Source of the DNA: PLOWO2-12-38-17 sp963709355
Lineage (GTDB): Bacteria > Planctomycetota > Brocadiia > Brocadiales > Brocadiaceae
NCBI GenBank assembly: GCA_963709355.1
Contig: CAVPVY010000005.1
Span: forward strand, 1,674,001-1,738,000
Length of the DNA: 64,000 nt
Direction: 5' to 3'
Position 1 is the stretch's first letter. Each line of letters starts with the position of its first letter. Positions 55,751 through 64,000 of this stretch are shown in pieces. The position numbers and the translations under genes were made by a program. The notes beneath the pieces were generated by a model. That model was given only the letters and a program-made list of their open reading frames with translations. It had not been told where the DNA came from and ran no database searches.

Positions 55751-55935
55751 CTTCTGATAAGCACTTAGAATAATTTAAGGAGGCAATAGGGACGGCATTT
55801 AAGCGTATAGCCCAATTTTGCTTTCCGATACTCCAGCGTTAAGGGCAATGATAAATTTAGTCTTATCCCACTTTTGAGGGATTTACAGGGAAAAAAGGAA
55901 TGGTATTATATTCCTGTTGAAATTGAAGTCAGATG

Positions 55936-55973
55936 CACCGGTAATTAAGTGGTTATTTATATACTTACCGGTG
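55936..55973. other. Perfect inverted repeat before riboswitch 2
   Basis: CACCGGTAA (55936-55944) and TTACCGGTG (55965-55973) form a perfect 9-bp palindrome with a 20-bp spacer. It lies 50 bp before the riboswitch and could be an operator or hairpin. No T-run follows. Confidence 0.45.
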
Positions 55974-56023
55974 TTAATACGTGAAAGTTGGAGAATCTAT
56001 GTATTAGTTTAAAATTAGATAGG

Positions 56024-56163
56024 GTAAAACATATCGATAAAGGCAAACCATGCGCAATCATGGGACGCAAAGTAATAGGGTCTTTATTGTAGTGTAGTCG
56101 CAATTTATAAAGATAGCCTTACTGCCGAAGATGTTAATTAATCTTTGCAGTAAGGCTTTTTTG
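56024..56163 (+). promoter_or_regulatory. c-di-GMP-I riboswitch with terminator, copy 2
   Basis: AAAGGCAAACC, hairpin CCATGC-GCAA-TCATGG with a GNRA loop, GGGACGCAAAG, GGGTCTTTAT and ATAAAGATAGCCTTACTGCC: the complete GEMM-I aptamer. AGCCTTACTGC (56115-56125) can instead pair with GCAGTAAGGCT (56147-56157), which is followed by six Ts. Ligand binding should block this terminator and turn on the collagen-like gene 60 bp downstream. It shares its flank TTAGATAGGGTAAAACAT with copy 1. Confidence 0.9.
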
Positions 56164-56223
56164 TTTGGCACATTCAAAACAGAAATCGGATAAACAAAAC
56201 AATTAGAAAAGGAGATAAAAGCA

Positions 56224-58281
56224 ATGAAAAAGAATAATCTTAGAACAAGCGGTTTGTTGGTAGGTCTGTTTACGGCTATTTTGATGCTCTGTCCTGGTAT
56301 TTTATTTGCCAGTGTCGAAGCCATTCTAACAGACGACGCATTTACACATTCTATAAATTCGACACGTAATTATGGAAGCTCGGTTGACCTTTGGATTAAG
56401 CAGACTGATCCTACTAGAAATATCTATATTAAATTTGACCTTTCGACTCTGCCAACAGGTATTACCGAAAGTGATATTAACAAGGCTACTCTTAAGCTCT
56501 TCGTGAATAGGGTGTATCAGAGTGGATCGTTCAATGTTTGTACACCAGTTAGTGATTGGAATGAAGAAGATATCACATTCTCTAATGCACCGGCAACGGG
56601 TGACTGCAATGCGGCTTCAATACCATTACTAACTACATACAAAAATTTTTATGTGACGGCTGATGTAACAGATATTGTTATAGGCTGGCTGAATTCTGGA
56701 ACGAATAATGGTATTGTCCTCACTCCTGATGATGATATCAGTGCCTTGTTTAATAGTAAAGAAACCTCATCAACCAGTCATGAACCTGTATTGGAAATAA
56801 TAATTGCAGACGCAGTTCTTCAAGGCCCTCAAGGCCCAGAAGGTCCACAAGGCCCACAAGGCCCAGAAGGCCCAGCAGGCGCTGATGGTGCTCAAGGTCC
56901 ACAAGGTCCGCAAGGTGCTGATGGCGCTGACGGTGCTCAAGGTCCACAGGGTGTACAAGGTGACAAGGGTGACAAAGGCGATCAAGGTGATCAGGGTACA
57001 CAAGGTGAAAAAGGTGACCAAGGCGACAAGGGCGATCAAGGCGATCAAGGTCTACAGGGTACACAGGGTGAAAAAGGTGACCAGGGTGACAAGGGTGATA
57101 CAGGCGATCAGGGGCTAAATTGGAAGGGTGCATGGGATAATGCTACCAATTACGTCACCGATGATGCAGTCAGTTATAATGGGGATTCATGGATAGCAAA
57201 ACAGAATAATACGAATGTTACACCTACGGAAGGCGCCGACTGGACGATTGTGGCACAGAAGGGTGACACAGGCGACAAGGGCGATACAGGTGACAAGGGC
57301 GATAAGGGCGATCAAGGTGATCAAGGTCCACAGGGTGTACAAGGTGACCAGGGTGATAAGGGCGATCAAGGTGATCAAGGTCCACAGGGTGTACAGGGTG
57401 ACAAGGGTGATAAGGGCGATCAAGGTGATCAAGGTCCACAGGGTGTACAAGGTGACCAGGGTGACAAAGGCGATCAAGGCGATCAAGGTATACAAGGCGA
57501 CAAAGGCGACAAGGGTGATACGGGCGATCAGGGACTAAATTGGAAGGGTGCATGGGATAATGCTACCAATTACGTCACCGATGATGCAGTCAGTTATAAT
57601 GGGGATTCATGGATAGCAAAGCAGAATAATACGAATGCTACACCTACGGAAGGCGCCGACTGGACGATTGTGGCACAGAAGGGCGACAAAGGTGACAAAG
57701 GCGATACGGGTGACAAGGGTGATACGGGCGATCAGGGTATACAGGGTATACAGGGTGACCAAGGTGACCAGGGTGATAAGGGTGATCAAGGTGATCAAGG
57801 TCCACAGGGTATACAAGGTGAAAAAGGTGACAAGGGTGATAAGGGCGATCAAGGTGATCAGGGTACACAGGGTGTACAAGGTGCAACAGGGGTTGGTGGT
57901 GCTTCGTTCATCGGTGGTGGAACGGGCGATAGCAATCTAAGTACTGGTTCCACCAACTATGTACCGGTGTTCAATAGCAACGTGAGCTCTTCGGAGTCCG
58001 CTATTGAACAGGTGATACCTGCCACTGGCACGCTTTCAGCCTTTTACGTTCGTCTTAGCGGTACAGCCAACAATGGCGGTGGCGCCCAGACCTACACATT
58101 CACAGTTCGCAAGAACGGAGCCAATACCGCTGTTACGTGCGCAATCTCAGAGAACAACTCAACCAACTCCGACCTCAGCAACTCGGTTGTATTCACCGCT
58201 GGTGATCTCCTCTCCGTCGTGTCGGTACCGTCAAACACCCCGACGGCCCGTACTATGCGCTGGACGGCGTTGTTTGAATAA
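56224..58281 (+). CDS. Exported collagen-like protein
   Basis: A 685-residue protein with a signal peptide (about 1-30), a DNRLRE domain (31-195; DAFTHSINSTRNYGSSVDLW, IKFDLSTLPTGITESDINKA), and collagen-type Gly-X-Y repeats from about 200 to 560. The repeats are cut twice by a conserved module of about 55 residues (GLNWKGAWDNATNYVTDDAV, GDSWIAKQNN) that resembles chitin-binding CBM5/12. A C-terminal domain of about 110 residues (SAFYVRLSGTANNGGGAQTY) has higher GC. Gly-Asp-Gln/Lys triplets dominate, unlike animal collagen. It is the likely surface or matrix product under c-di-GMP control. Confidence 0.9.
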   Translation: MKKNNLRTSGLLVGLFTAILMLCPGILFASVEAILTDDAFTHSINSTRNYGSSVDLWIKQTDPTRNIYIKFDLSTLPTGITESDINKATLKLFVNRVYQSGSFNVCTPVSDWNEEDITFSNAPATGDCNAASIPLLTTYKNFYVTADVTDIVIGWLNSGTNNGIVLTPDDDISALFNSKETSSTSHEPVLEIIIADAVLQGPQGPEGPQGPQGPEGPAGADGAQGPQGPQGADGADGAQGPQGVQGDKGDKGDQGDQGTQGEKGDQGDKGDQGDQGLQGTQGEKGDQGDKGDTGDQGLNWKGAWDNATNYVTDDAVSYNGDSWIAKQNNTNVTPTEGADWTIVAQKGDTGDKGDTGDKGDKGDQGDQGPQGVQGDQGDKGDQGDQGPQGVQGDKGDKGDQGDQGPQGVQGDQGDKGDQGDQGIQGDKGDKGDTGDQGLNWKGAWDNATNYVTDDAVSYNGDSWIAKQNNTNATPTEGADWTIVAQKGDKGDKGDTGDKGDTGDQGIQGIQGDQGDQGDKGDQGDQGPQGIQGEKGDKGDKGDQGDQGTQGVQGATGVGGASFIGGGTGDSNLSTGSTNYVPVFNSNVSSSESAIEQVIPATGTLSAFYVRLSGTANNGGGAQTYTFTVRKNGANTAVTCAISENNSTNSDLSNSVVFTAGDLLSVVSVPSNTPTARTMRWTALFE

Positions 58282-58349
58282 AAAGAAAGTTGTACTTAGC
58301 TACGAAGGCAACGGGTGAATATCACTCGTTGTCCTTCCAGTAAGCCGCA

Positions 58350-58386
58350 GGGGCATCCGGTTTCCCGGATGCCCCATTTTTTTTTG
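58350..58386 (+). terminator. Strong terminator of collagen-like gene
   Basis: Perfect 11-bp stem GGGGCATCCGG (58350-58360) and CCGGATGCCCC (58365-58375) with loop TTTC, followed by nine Ts after one A. The rest of 58387-58697 contains nothing I recognise. Confidence 0.9.
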
Positions 58387-58697
58387 CGTTTGCACCAGTA
58401 CGGCTAAGAGACCATATTAGTCCCCCCTGCCTCTGGGTTTGTAGAAAGAGGAAGGGACACATCTTAATTCTTAAATAATTACCTAGAAATCACTATAATA
58501 ACTCGATTGAAAATATCAATATTTAATGGTTGAATGCAAGTAGTTATCGTTACGGCTGGTAATAATATTGGTGAGTAAATACCGTTATATTTAGAAGGAT
58601 TGACCGATTATCTTGGGCGGTATTATTCGATAATAAATAGCGTTGATATAATAAGCAGGATGGGTTAAAAAAAGTAAACCCGTCAACACACTAACAT

Positions 58698-60692
58698 CTA
58701 TGGCAATTTCACTTGATAGTCCAATAATATCTCTGCATTCTCTGAGTCTTTACTAATCCCGATTGGCTGATGCCATTCTACTGCACCGGTAAAACACGCC
58801 CCCTGATTATCCTCCCTGCAATAGTAAAAGATTGCAGAGACTTTTAAATCTGCTTCCTTTAATTTAGAACCCGATTTTAATTTAAACATTACTGGCAGAA
58901 CAGGCTTTTCTATCCTTATATCCTGATTACCACGTTCGAAATGTATGCCTTCCCCTGCATCAATCCTGCAAATCAAAGGGGCGTCAGGATTCAGATGATA
59001 CCCATGAGGCAGATTTATATTAAATATTAATTGTATGTCTGCATCTGTTTTTAAAATCTTAAAAGGCATGTTCAGTGCCTTTGCAAAGGGTGGCAATACA
59101 GACTGGGATGTATCTTTTGGGATCTCTGTTTTTAGCCCTTTAATCTGCAAAGTACTTACCTCTTTGGTCTTCACGTCAATCACACGAATGGCGTGATTAT
59201 TTGTATCTGCAACATAAATCTTATTACCGGCAATACTCAGACCGCCTGGCTCATAAAACTGCGCATTGATACCGTCAACATATCCCGCCCGCCCATTACC
59301 TGAAAACGTGCGGCATGCCCTGTCTGATGGGTTTAATACCTTAATCTTATGGTTGTAAGTATCTGCTATATAGATAAGCCCATTGTGATTAAACAAACCC
59401 AGTGGATGCTGTAAGCGCACTTCATCCCCTTGACCATCTACATCCCCAAATACAAAAAGATCCAAGCCTACCACTGTTTTTACTTCTTCCTTTTCGAGGT
59501 CAACGTAACGGATTGAACTTACCTCGCTATCTGCAAAATAGAGTTTTTTGACGGAAACCGCAATCCCGCTGGGCTGAGCAAGGGTGCTCTTATCCAGAGG
59601 ACCGTCAGTGCGTCCTTCTGCTCCACTGCCTGCAAATGGCCGGAAAACGGTAGTTTCTAAATCCATCACCCAAATTTGATGTGCGCCCGCCATTGCTATA
59701 TATAGTTTTTCTTCTAAAAAAACCAGGTCCCATGGAGAATTAATCGGGGATGAAATACCCATCCCGCCTGAAGCCATAAACTCAGCCTGCTTCCCTGTAC
59801 CAGCAATCGTTTTAACAACCTTTGCCTTTAAATCTATCCTGCGAATAAGATGATTCTCCGTATCAGCCACATACAAATAATCGCCGTTTAAAGACAGACC
59901 CTGCGGGCGATTAAAACCGGCTTCTTTAAAAGCGCCATCCAGTCTTCCTGATTGACCATTACCAATAATATCAATAACAACGCCATCCAATGTTGTTATA
60001 ACAATCCGATTATGGTTTGAATCGGCAATAAACAAACGATTCGAAGCCTCGTCTGCCAATATTTTACCCGGAAAGGAAAGGTAGGTAGGCCCCTGTTTGT
60101 ATTTCTCCAATGAAAGAGAAATTGGCTTTTCGTTAATAAGATTTTTAGACCTGTATTCTGATACAAATTGCCCAATTAGTTTATCCAATATATCAAAGTG
60201 CCCCTCACCAGAATCAGAACCTACTATATTTCCTTCTGGATCAATGAGTACAAGCGTTGGCCATGCCCTGGCGCCATAAGCCTGCCAGATTGTATAGTTG
60301 CTGTCATTAATCACGGGATGTTCAATCTCGTATCTAAGTATAGCCTGTCTTATATTTTCAGATGCATGTTCGTTACCGAATTTTCCGGAATGTACGCCTA
60401 TGACTACCAATTCTTTTGCATATTTTGCTTCCAGTTTCTTAAGGTCGGGAATAATATGCATGCAGTTGATGCAACAATACGTCCAGAAATCCAGAAGCAC
60501 AACCTTTCCTTTCAAATCGGGAATTGTTAAAGGTTCCGGGACATTAAACCAGGCGGTACCACCTGCTAATTCCGGGGCTGGAGTCTTTCTTTTCTGCGCC
60601 GATGCCACTTGTATACCTGCAAGGTAGAGAAATAAAATTACAAATACTAAACACCTTAATAATTTTAACGAAGACCATGGAAAAGGCTTCAT
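58698..60692 (-). CDS. Exported thioredoxin-NHL protein
   Basis: A 664-residue protein with a signal peptide (LLRCLVFVILFLYLAGIQVA), a TlpA-like thioredoxin domain (40-190) with the CINC redox pair in FWTYCCINCMHIIPDLKKLE, about six NHL/beta-propeller blades (200-500; ADSNHNRIVITTLDG, IADTYNHKIKVL), and a C-terminal domain that resembles the N-terminal domain of DsbD (IFYYCREDNQGACF). It should act as a periplasmic thiol-disulphide or sensing protein. A short upstream gene overlaps its ATG. Confidence 0.85.
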   Translation of the reverse strand: MKPFPWSSLKLLRCLVFVILFLYLAGIQVASAQKRKTPAPELAGGTAWFNVPEPLTIPDLKGKVVLLDFWTYCCINCMHIIPDLKKLEAKYAKELVVIGVHSGKFGNEHASENIRQAILRYEIEHPVINDSNYTIWQAYGARAWPTLVLIDPEGNIVGSDSGEGHFDILDKLIGQFVSEYRSKNLINEKPISLSLEKYKQGPTYLSFPGKILADEASNRLFIADSNHNRIVITTLDGVVIDIIGNGQSGRLDGAFKEAGFNRPQGLSLNGDYLYVADTENHLIRRIDLKAKVVKTIAGTGKQAEFMASGGMGISSPINSPWDLVFLEEKLYIAMAGAHQIWVMDLETTVFRPFAGSGAEGRTDGPLDKSTLAQPSGIAVSVKKLYFADSEVSSIRYVDLEKEEVKTVVGLDLFVFGDVDGQGDEVRLQHPLGLFNHNGLIYIADTYNHKIKVLNPSDRACRTFSGNGRAGYVDGINAQFYEPGGLSIAGNKIYVADTNNHAIRVIDVKTKEVSTLQIKGLKTEIPKDTSQSVLPPFAKALNMPFKILKTDADIQLIFNINLPHGYHLNPDAPLICRIDAGEGIHFERGNQDIRIEKPVLPVMFKLKSGSKLKEADLKVSAIFYYCREDNQGACFTGAVEWHQPIGISKDSENAEILLDYQVKLP

Positions 60693-60799
60693 TTTTCTTT
60701 ATTATCTTTTCTATGTTTAAACAAATATTTCCCGTAAAATAGAAAACAAACAACAATCAATGTAACCACACTAAGGATAAAGTAAACGACCTCCAACAT
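60689..60799 (-). CDS. Small single-span membrane protein
   Basis: A 36-residue frame: MLEVVYFILSVVTLIVVCFL then a short basic end FKHRKDNKEK. It has one membrane segment and GAGGA 10 nt upstream. Its TGA overlaps the ATG of the thioredoxin-NHL gene (ATGA), so the two would be translated together. No homologue is known to me. Confidence 0.5.
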   Translation of the reverse strand: MLEVVYFILSVVTLIVVCFLFYGKYLFKHRKDNKEK

Positions 60800-60861
60800 T
60801 AAAAATATTTCCTCAATTTGAGCTTACATTTTAAACAATTTATCAATATTAGTGGCAATGT

Positions 60862-61911
60862 CTATTTCATGCCGCTCAATACGCTCGGATTGCTCACCAG
60901 CTTTTCAATGGCTTCTTTTGTAACCATTTCCTTCTGATACAGCTCAATCAGTGCCTGATCCATGGTCTGCATACCATGTTGACGACCTGTCTGTAATGAC
61001 GATGGGATTTGTGCAATCTTGTTTTCCCTGATTAAATTTCTTACTGCGTGTGTGCCAACCATTATTTCCATTGCTGCAACACGCCCCTTCCCATCTTTTC
61101 GTTTTAACAGTTGCTGGGTCAATACCGCCTGTAAGGACTCAGAAAACATCGTACGTACCTGTTCCTGCTGTTCAGGCGGAAACACATCAATTATCCTGTC
61201 AACCGTCTTGGGTGCGCTTGATGTATGCAGTGTGCCAAAAACCAGATGACCCGTCTCAGCGGCGGTAAGTGCAAGCGATATCGTCTCCAGGTCTCTCATC
61301 TCACCAACAAGGATTACATCAGGATCCTCACGCAATGCAGACTTTAATGCATTTGCAAAGCTGTGGGTATGCGGTCCCAGTTCACGCTGGTTGACCAGGC
61401 AGTATTTGGATTGATGAATAAACTCGATTGGGTCTTCAATGGTCAGGATATGACATTTTTCCTCGCGGTTGATAAGGTCAATCATAGCGGCCAGGGTTGT
61501 TGATTTACCGCAGCCAGTAGGGCCTGTAACAAGAACAAGTCCTTTTTCCTTTTTAGTTAAATCACTTACTATCTTTGGCATATTGAGCTGTTCGAGACCT
61601 GGAATATCCGTAGGTATCGTCCTGAATACAATAGACTCGCCCCTGCTTTGTACAAACGCATTTACCCTGAATCTGCCGATATTCACAAGCGCAATTGCAA
61701 AATCCAATTCATGCTGATCTTCAAATATCTTGCGCTGGTGGTCGCTTAAAATGTCATAAAGTATCTTGTGCACGTCCTCCTTGTTTAACGGAAGGGCGTC
61801 AATCTTCCTTATATCGCCGTGAATGCGAATTACTGGCGATTCACCAGAGCTTATATGGACATCTGATGCCTTTTCTTTTACAGCAAATGTAAGAAGCTCG
61901 AGGAGTTCCAA
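60862..61911 (-). CDS. pilT: Type IV pilus retraction ATPase
   Basis: A 349-residue PilT: Walker A GPTGCGKST (130-138), Asp box IEDPIEF, Walker B LREDPDVILVGEMRDLETI, His box TGHLVFGTLHTSSAP and the family-specific AVRNLIRENKIAQIPSSLQT. It powers pilus retraction, giving twitching and DNA uptake. It lies far from the pilus operon at 30996-37081 and just after tldD (stop to start is 0 bp). Confidence 0.95.
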   Translation of the reverse strand: MELLELLTFAVKEKASDVHISSGESPVIRIHGDIRKIDALPLNKEDVHKILYDILSDHQRKIFEDQHELDFAIALVNIGRFRVNAFVQSRGESIVFRTIPTDIPGLEQLNMPKIVSDLTKKEKGLVLVTGPTGCGKSTTLAAMIDLINREEKCHILTIEDPIEFIHQSKYCLVNQRELGPHTHSFANALKSALREDPDVILVGEMRDLETISLALTAAETGHLVFGTLHTSSAPKTVDRIIDVFPPEQQEQVRTMFSESLQAVLTQQLLKRKDGKGRVAAMEIMVGTHAVRNLIRENKIAQIPSSLQTGRQHGMQTMDQALIELYQKEMVTKEAIEKLVSNPSVLSGMK

Positions 61912-63274
61912 TTATCTTCCTCCTATAATAACATTTCTTATACGAACATGTGGCCCGCCGTCGCTGACACGAAGCGGTGACTGCCCGCCTTTACCACAAC
62001 CTCCAAGCCCTCCATGTATCTCGAGGTCATTTCCAATGGCATCTATATTCATAAGCGTCTCAAATACGTTTCCTGTAAGAACAACATCGCGTATCTTTTC
62101 CTGAATCTTACCGTTTCGTATCATATAAGCCTCTTCAGCGCTAAATGTGAACATTTCCATATTGGTCTGCCCGCCAAGCGCACCAATGGCGTAAATGCCT
62201 GTATCTACTTCGGAGAGCATTTTTTCTAAGGTATAATTGCGTGGTTCCATATAGGTGTTCGTCATACGAACTATAGGGGCATGGGCATAGCTTATCGCCC
62301 GTGCATTCCCTGTGGGCTTTTCGTTCATCTTTGCAGCAGTCTCCCTTGAGTGGAGACGATTGGTCAAAATCCCATCTTTTATAAGATAGGTCTTCTGTGT
62401 CGGTGTACCTTCGCTATCGTACTTGTTGTAACCTGCTTCGTCAACCAGAGAGCCGTCATCCACAATGGAAAGGGCATCGATCCCAAAGCGTTTGCCAATC
62501 ACCATGATTTCACGCATCTTCGCATTTTCATAAACAAAATCAGCCTCGCTGAGATGCCCAAATGCTTCGTGTACAAAGACACCGCAGAGTTTTGGGTCAA
62601 TAATCACGGTATATTTGCCGCCAATTACTGGTCTTGCGGTAAGCAGGTCAATTGCACGTTTGGTTACTTCTTCACATTTTTGTTCCTGATTTTGAACATT
62701 TTTAAAACCTCTCAGATCACCCACAGAATGATATGCCTGTTGTACATTCATGCCGTCCCGAGCCATTGCCAGGAGCGAAATGCCGCAAAAAATAGTTTCC
62801 TGAACAATATAACTTCCATCCGTAGTTGGCAAAATATAACGTTCCATGAGAATCTACGTACCGTACATTAGAGGTTTGTATTTGCTTCGAGGAGAGGATC
62901 ATGTTGTTGTATTTATTACAAATAGCCTGTTTGTCGGTTAACGATATATCGGCAGGGTCCATATCTACCTTTGTCTTCACATGATCGTTTATCACCGGTA
63001 CCGTAGCAAGCTGACTTTCTTTCGTGCCAACGAATCGTGCCTGTTCACATGCCATTTCCACGTACCCTGGCAGATTATTTATATCATTAAAGGCAACAAA
63101 TCCCCAACCGCCTTTAATTAGCGCCCTCACACTCCCTCCGAAGGTGGTATTCTCACCAATATTCTCCAGTTCTTTTCCTACGTAAGCAATACCCGTGCTG
63201 ACGCCTTCATGGACTCTTATTTCAACATAATCTGCTTTTGCCGTTTTCAGGGCATTTTTTATCTGTTTTTCCAT
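61912..63274 (-). pseudogene. tldD: TldD metalloprotease, frameshifted
   Basis: The N-terminal part starts at Met 63274 (AAAGGA, spacing 8) and reads to TSNVRYVDSHGTLYFAN; the C-terminal part continues TDGSYIVQETIFCGISLLAM in another frame. One extra base near 62824 separates the two. The zinc motif HEAFGH and LLTARPVIGGKYTVIIDPKL are intact. If real, the mutation removes the protease that should pair with PmbA at 28328-29641; a sequencing error is equally possible because both halves are otherwise conserved. It abuts pilT. Confidence 0.85.
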
Positions 63275-63454
63275 GCAGATTATTCCTTTAACTATTGAAT
63301 TTCCTGTAATTATCAAACATTTACTTAAAGATGGGTGCGCTGACGTCTCACCCATTCTACATGATTGTATGTTTTCCGTGTAGGATTTGTCAATCGGAGC
63401 AGACTCATCAATATTTAAGTCCGGTGGATTCGTTCGCGCTTAATCCATCCTACA

Positions 63455-64000
63455 CTAAGGAATTTGTATAATTTTTTCAAGGTCATTTTCATCGAGAACA
63501 TGAACGTCCAGTTCTTTAGCCTTGTCTAGCTTGGAACCAGGGTCTTCCCCCATGACAAGGTAATCTGTTTTTTTACTCACACTGGAGTGGATGCGTCCAC
63601 CCAAGCTCTTGATGAGCGCTTCAGCTTCCTTGCGAGAATACTTTTGTAATGTACCGGTAACAACAAAAGATTTTCCAGAGATTTTTGGGTTCTTTCCTAA
63701 TTTTTGAGTTGCAAGCTTTTTGGTATTAACTCCACCTGCTTTCAGCTTTTCAATGATTACTTGTGTATGTTTATTTTGAAAAAACCCTACAGTGCTTTTT
63801 GCAACTACAGGCCCGATTTCGTAAATTCCTTCCAATTCTTCTTTTGTTGCACTTGCCAGTTTATCCAGGGTATCAAAGCGCTCAGCCAGTACCTCTGCCG
63901 TATGAGAACCAACATTCATTATCCCCAAGGCACAGATCAATCGGTCCAAATCCCGATGCTTGCTTTCTTCGATTGCATCTATCAGGTTTTGTGAAGACTT
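63455..64000 (-). CDS. ligA: NAD-dependent DNA ligase, C-terminal part
   Basis: The frame is open to the window edge and starts outside. The visible 181 residues are the helix-hairpin-helix region (NLIDAIEESKHRDLDRLICA, LGIMNVGSHTAEVLAERF, IYEIGPVVAKSTVGFFQN) and the BRCT domain (ISGKSFVVTGTLQKYSRKEA, ALIKSLGGRIHSSVSKKTDY). LigA seals nicks in replication and repair. Confidence 0.95.
   Translation of the reverse strand, partial: KSSQNLIDAIEESKHRDLDRLICALGIMNVGSHTAEVLAERFDTLDKLASATKEELEGIYEIGPVVAKSTVGFFQNKHTQVIIEKLKAGGVNTKKLATQKLGKNPKISGKSFVVTGTLQKYSRKEAEALIKSLGGRIHSSVSKKTDYLVMGEDPGSKLDKAKELDVHVLDENDLEKIIQIP

Noticed and set aside
56750..57886. Antisense and shifted ORFs over the collagen repeats
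   Set aside because: They are low-complexity shadows made by the GGT/GAC triplet repeats.
56820..57900. CRISPR-like periodic repeats
   Set aside because: The period is 9 to 18 bp and codes for Gly-X-Y; there are no spacers.
1..64000. rRNA or tRNA genes
   Set aside because: No rRNA core sequence or tRNA cloverleaf with TTCRANNC arm was recognised in the gaps by eye; a tRNAscan run could find one I missed.

Overview
The window is AT-rich, densely coded bacterial chromosome. Several things point to a planctomycete, most likely an anammox-type (Brocadiales) lineage. These are a SpoVG protein carrying an inserted zinc ribbon, an Rnf-type ferredoxin subunit, a DUF1858/NnrS-like membrane protein, a type IV pilus cluster in the order known from Akkermansia (Amuc_1098 to Amuc_1101), and an integron whose integrase points the same way as its cassettes, as described for planctomycetes and spirochaetes. 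The phylum call is moderately confident; the genus is not resolved.

Layout. 1-7430 is accessory DNA. It holds a lipoprotein cut by the window edge, a RelE-type toxin-antitoxin pair, and a decayed integron on the minus strand: a C-terminal integrase remnant at about 4982-5151, a recombination-site-like hairpin with a leader ORF, and at least five cassettes (zinc-ribbon/DUF4145 protein, membrane-anchored orphan, MNT/HEPN pair, HExxH metallopeptidase, YiiX-like protein) separated by attC sites. Three copies of a roughly 53-bp REP-like palindrome lie at its damaged points. An ORF6N gene, a second copy of the antitoxin with only a toxin stump, a Slp lipoprotein and a HicA pseudogene follow. 7860-18999 is housekeeping: lolD-like, ilvE-like, lspA, a DksA/TraR protein, an NnrS-like protein, trkH-trkA-parA, DUF488, and a fused membrane spermidine-synthase-like protein. 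19222-26175 carries three large GT-C-like membrane proteins (YfhO and two TMTC-like TPR proteins). 26204-29641 has a broken DUF3147 gene, a phosphoesterase and pmbA.

29739-30990 is a promoter, a c-di-GMP-I riboswitch with an overlapping terminator, and a peptidoglycan amidase. 30996-40610 is comEC, miaA and a PVC-type pilus operon (PilM/N, PilO-like, Amuc_1099-like, secretin). 40900-53169 has hsp20, a GDP-mannose gene, rsmE, rnfB, ilvB, spoVG, ispE, an AddB-like nuclease and gcvPB. The 3' end of gcvPB is repeated downstream of an inserted toxin-antitoxin module, followed by an IS element. 55500-58390 has two decayed riboswitch-like pieces, a second intact c-di-GMP riboswitch nearly identical to the first, and a collagen-like exported protein. 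The window closes with a thioredoxin/NHL protein, pilT, a frameshifted tldD and the 3' end of ligA.

How parts fit together: the two riboswitches put a cell-wall amidase and a collagen-like surface protein under c-di-GMP, next to a pilus/competence set (secretin, PilM-O, PilT, ComEC) and surface glycosylation candidates. This suggests a surface-attachment programme. The integron region and the gcvPB/TA/IS region are the two recombination hot spots. No rRNA, tRNA or CRISPR array was recognised by eye.
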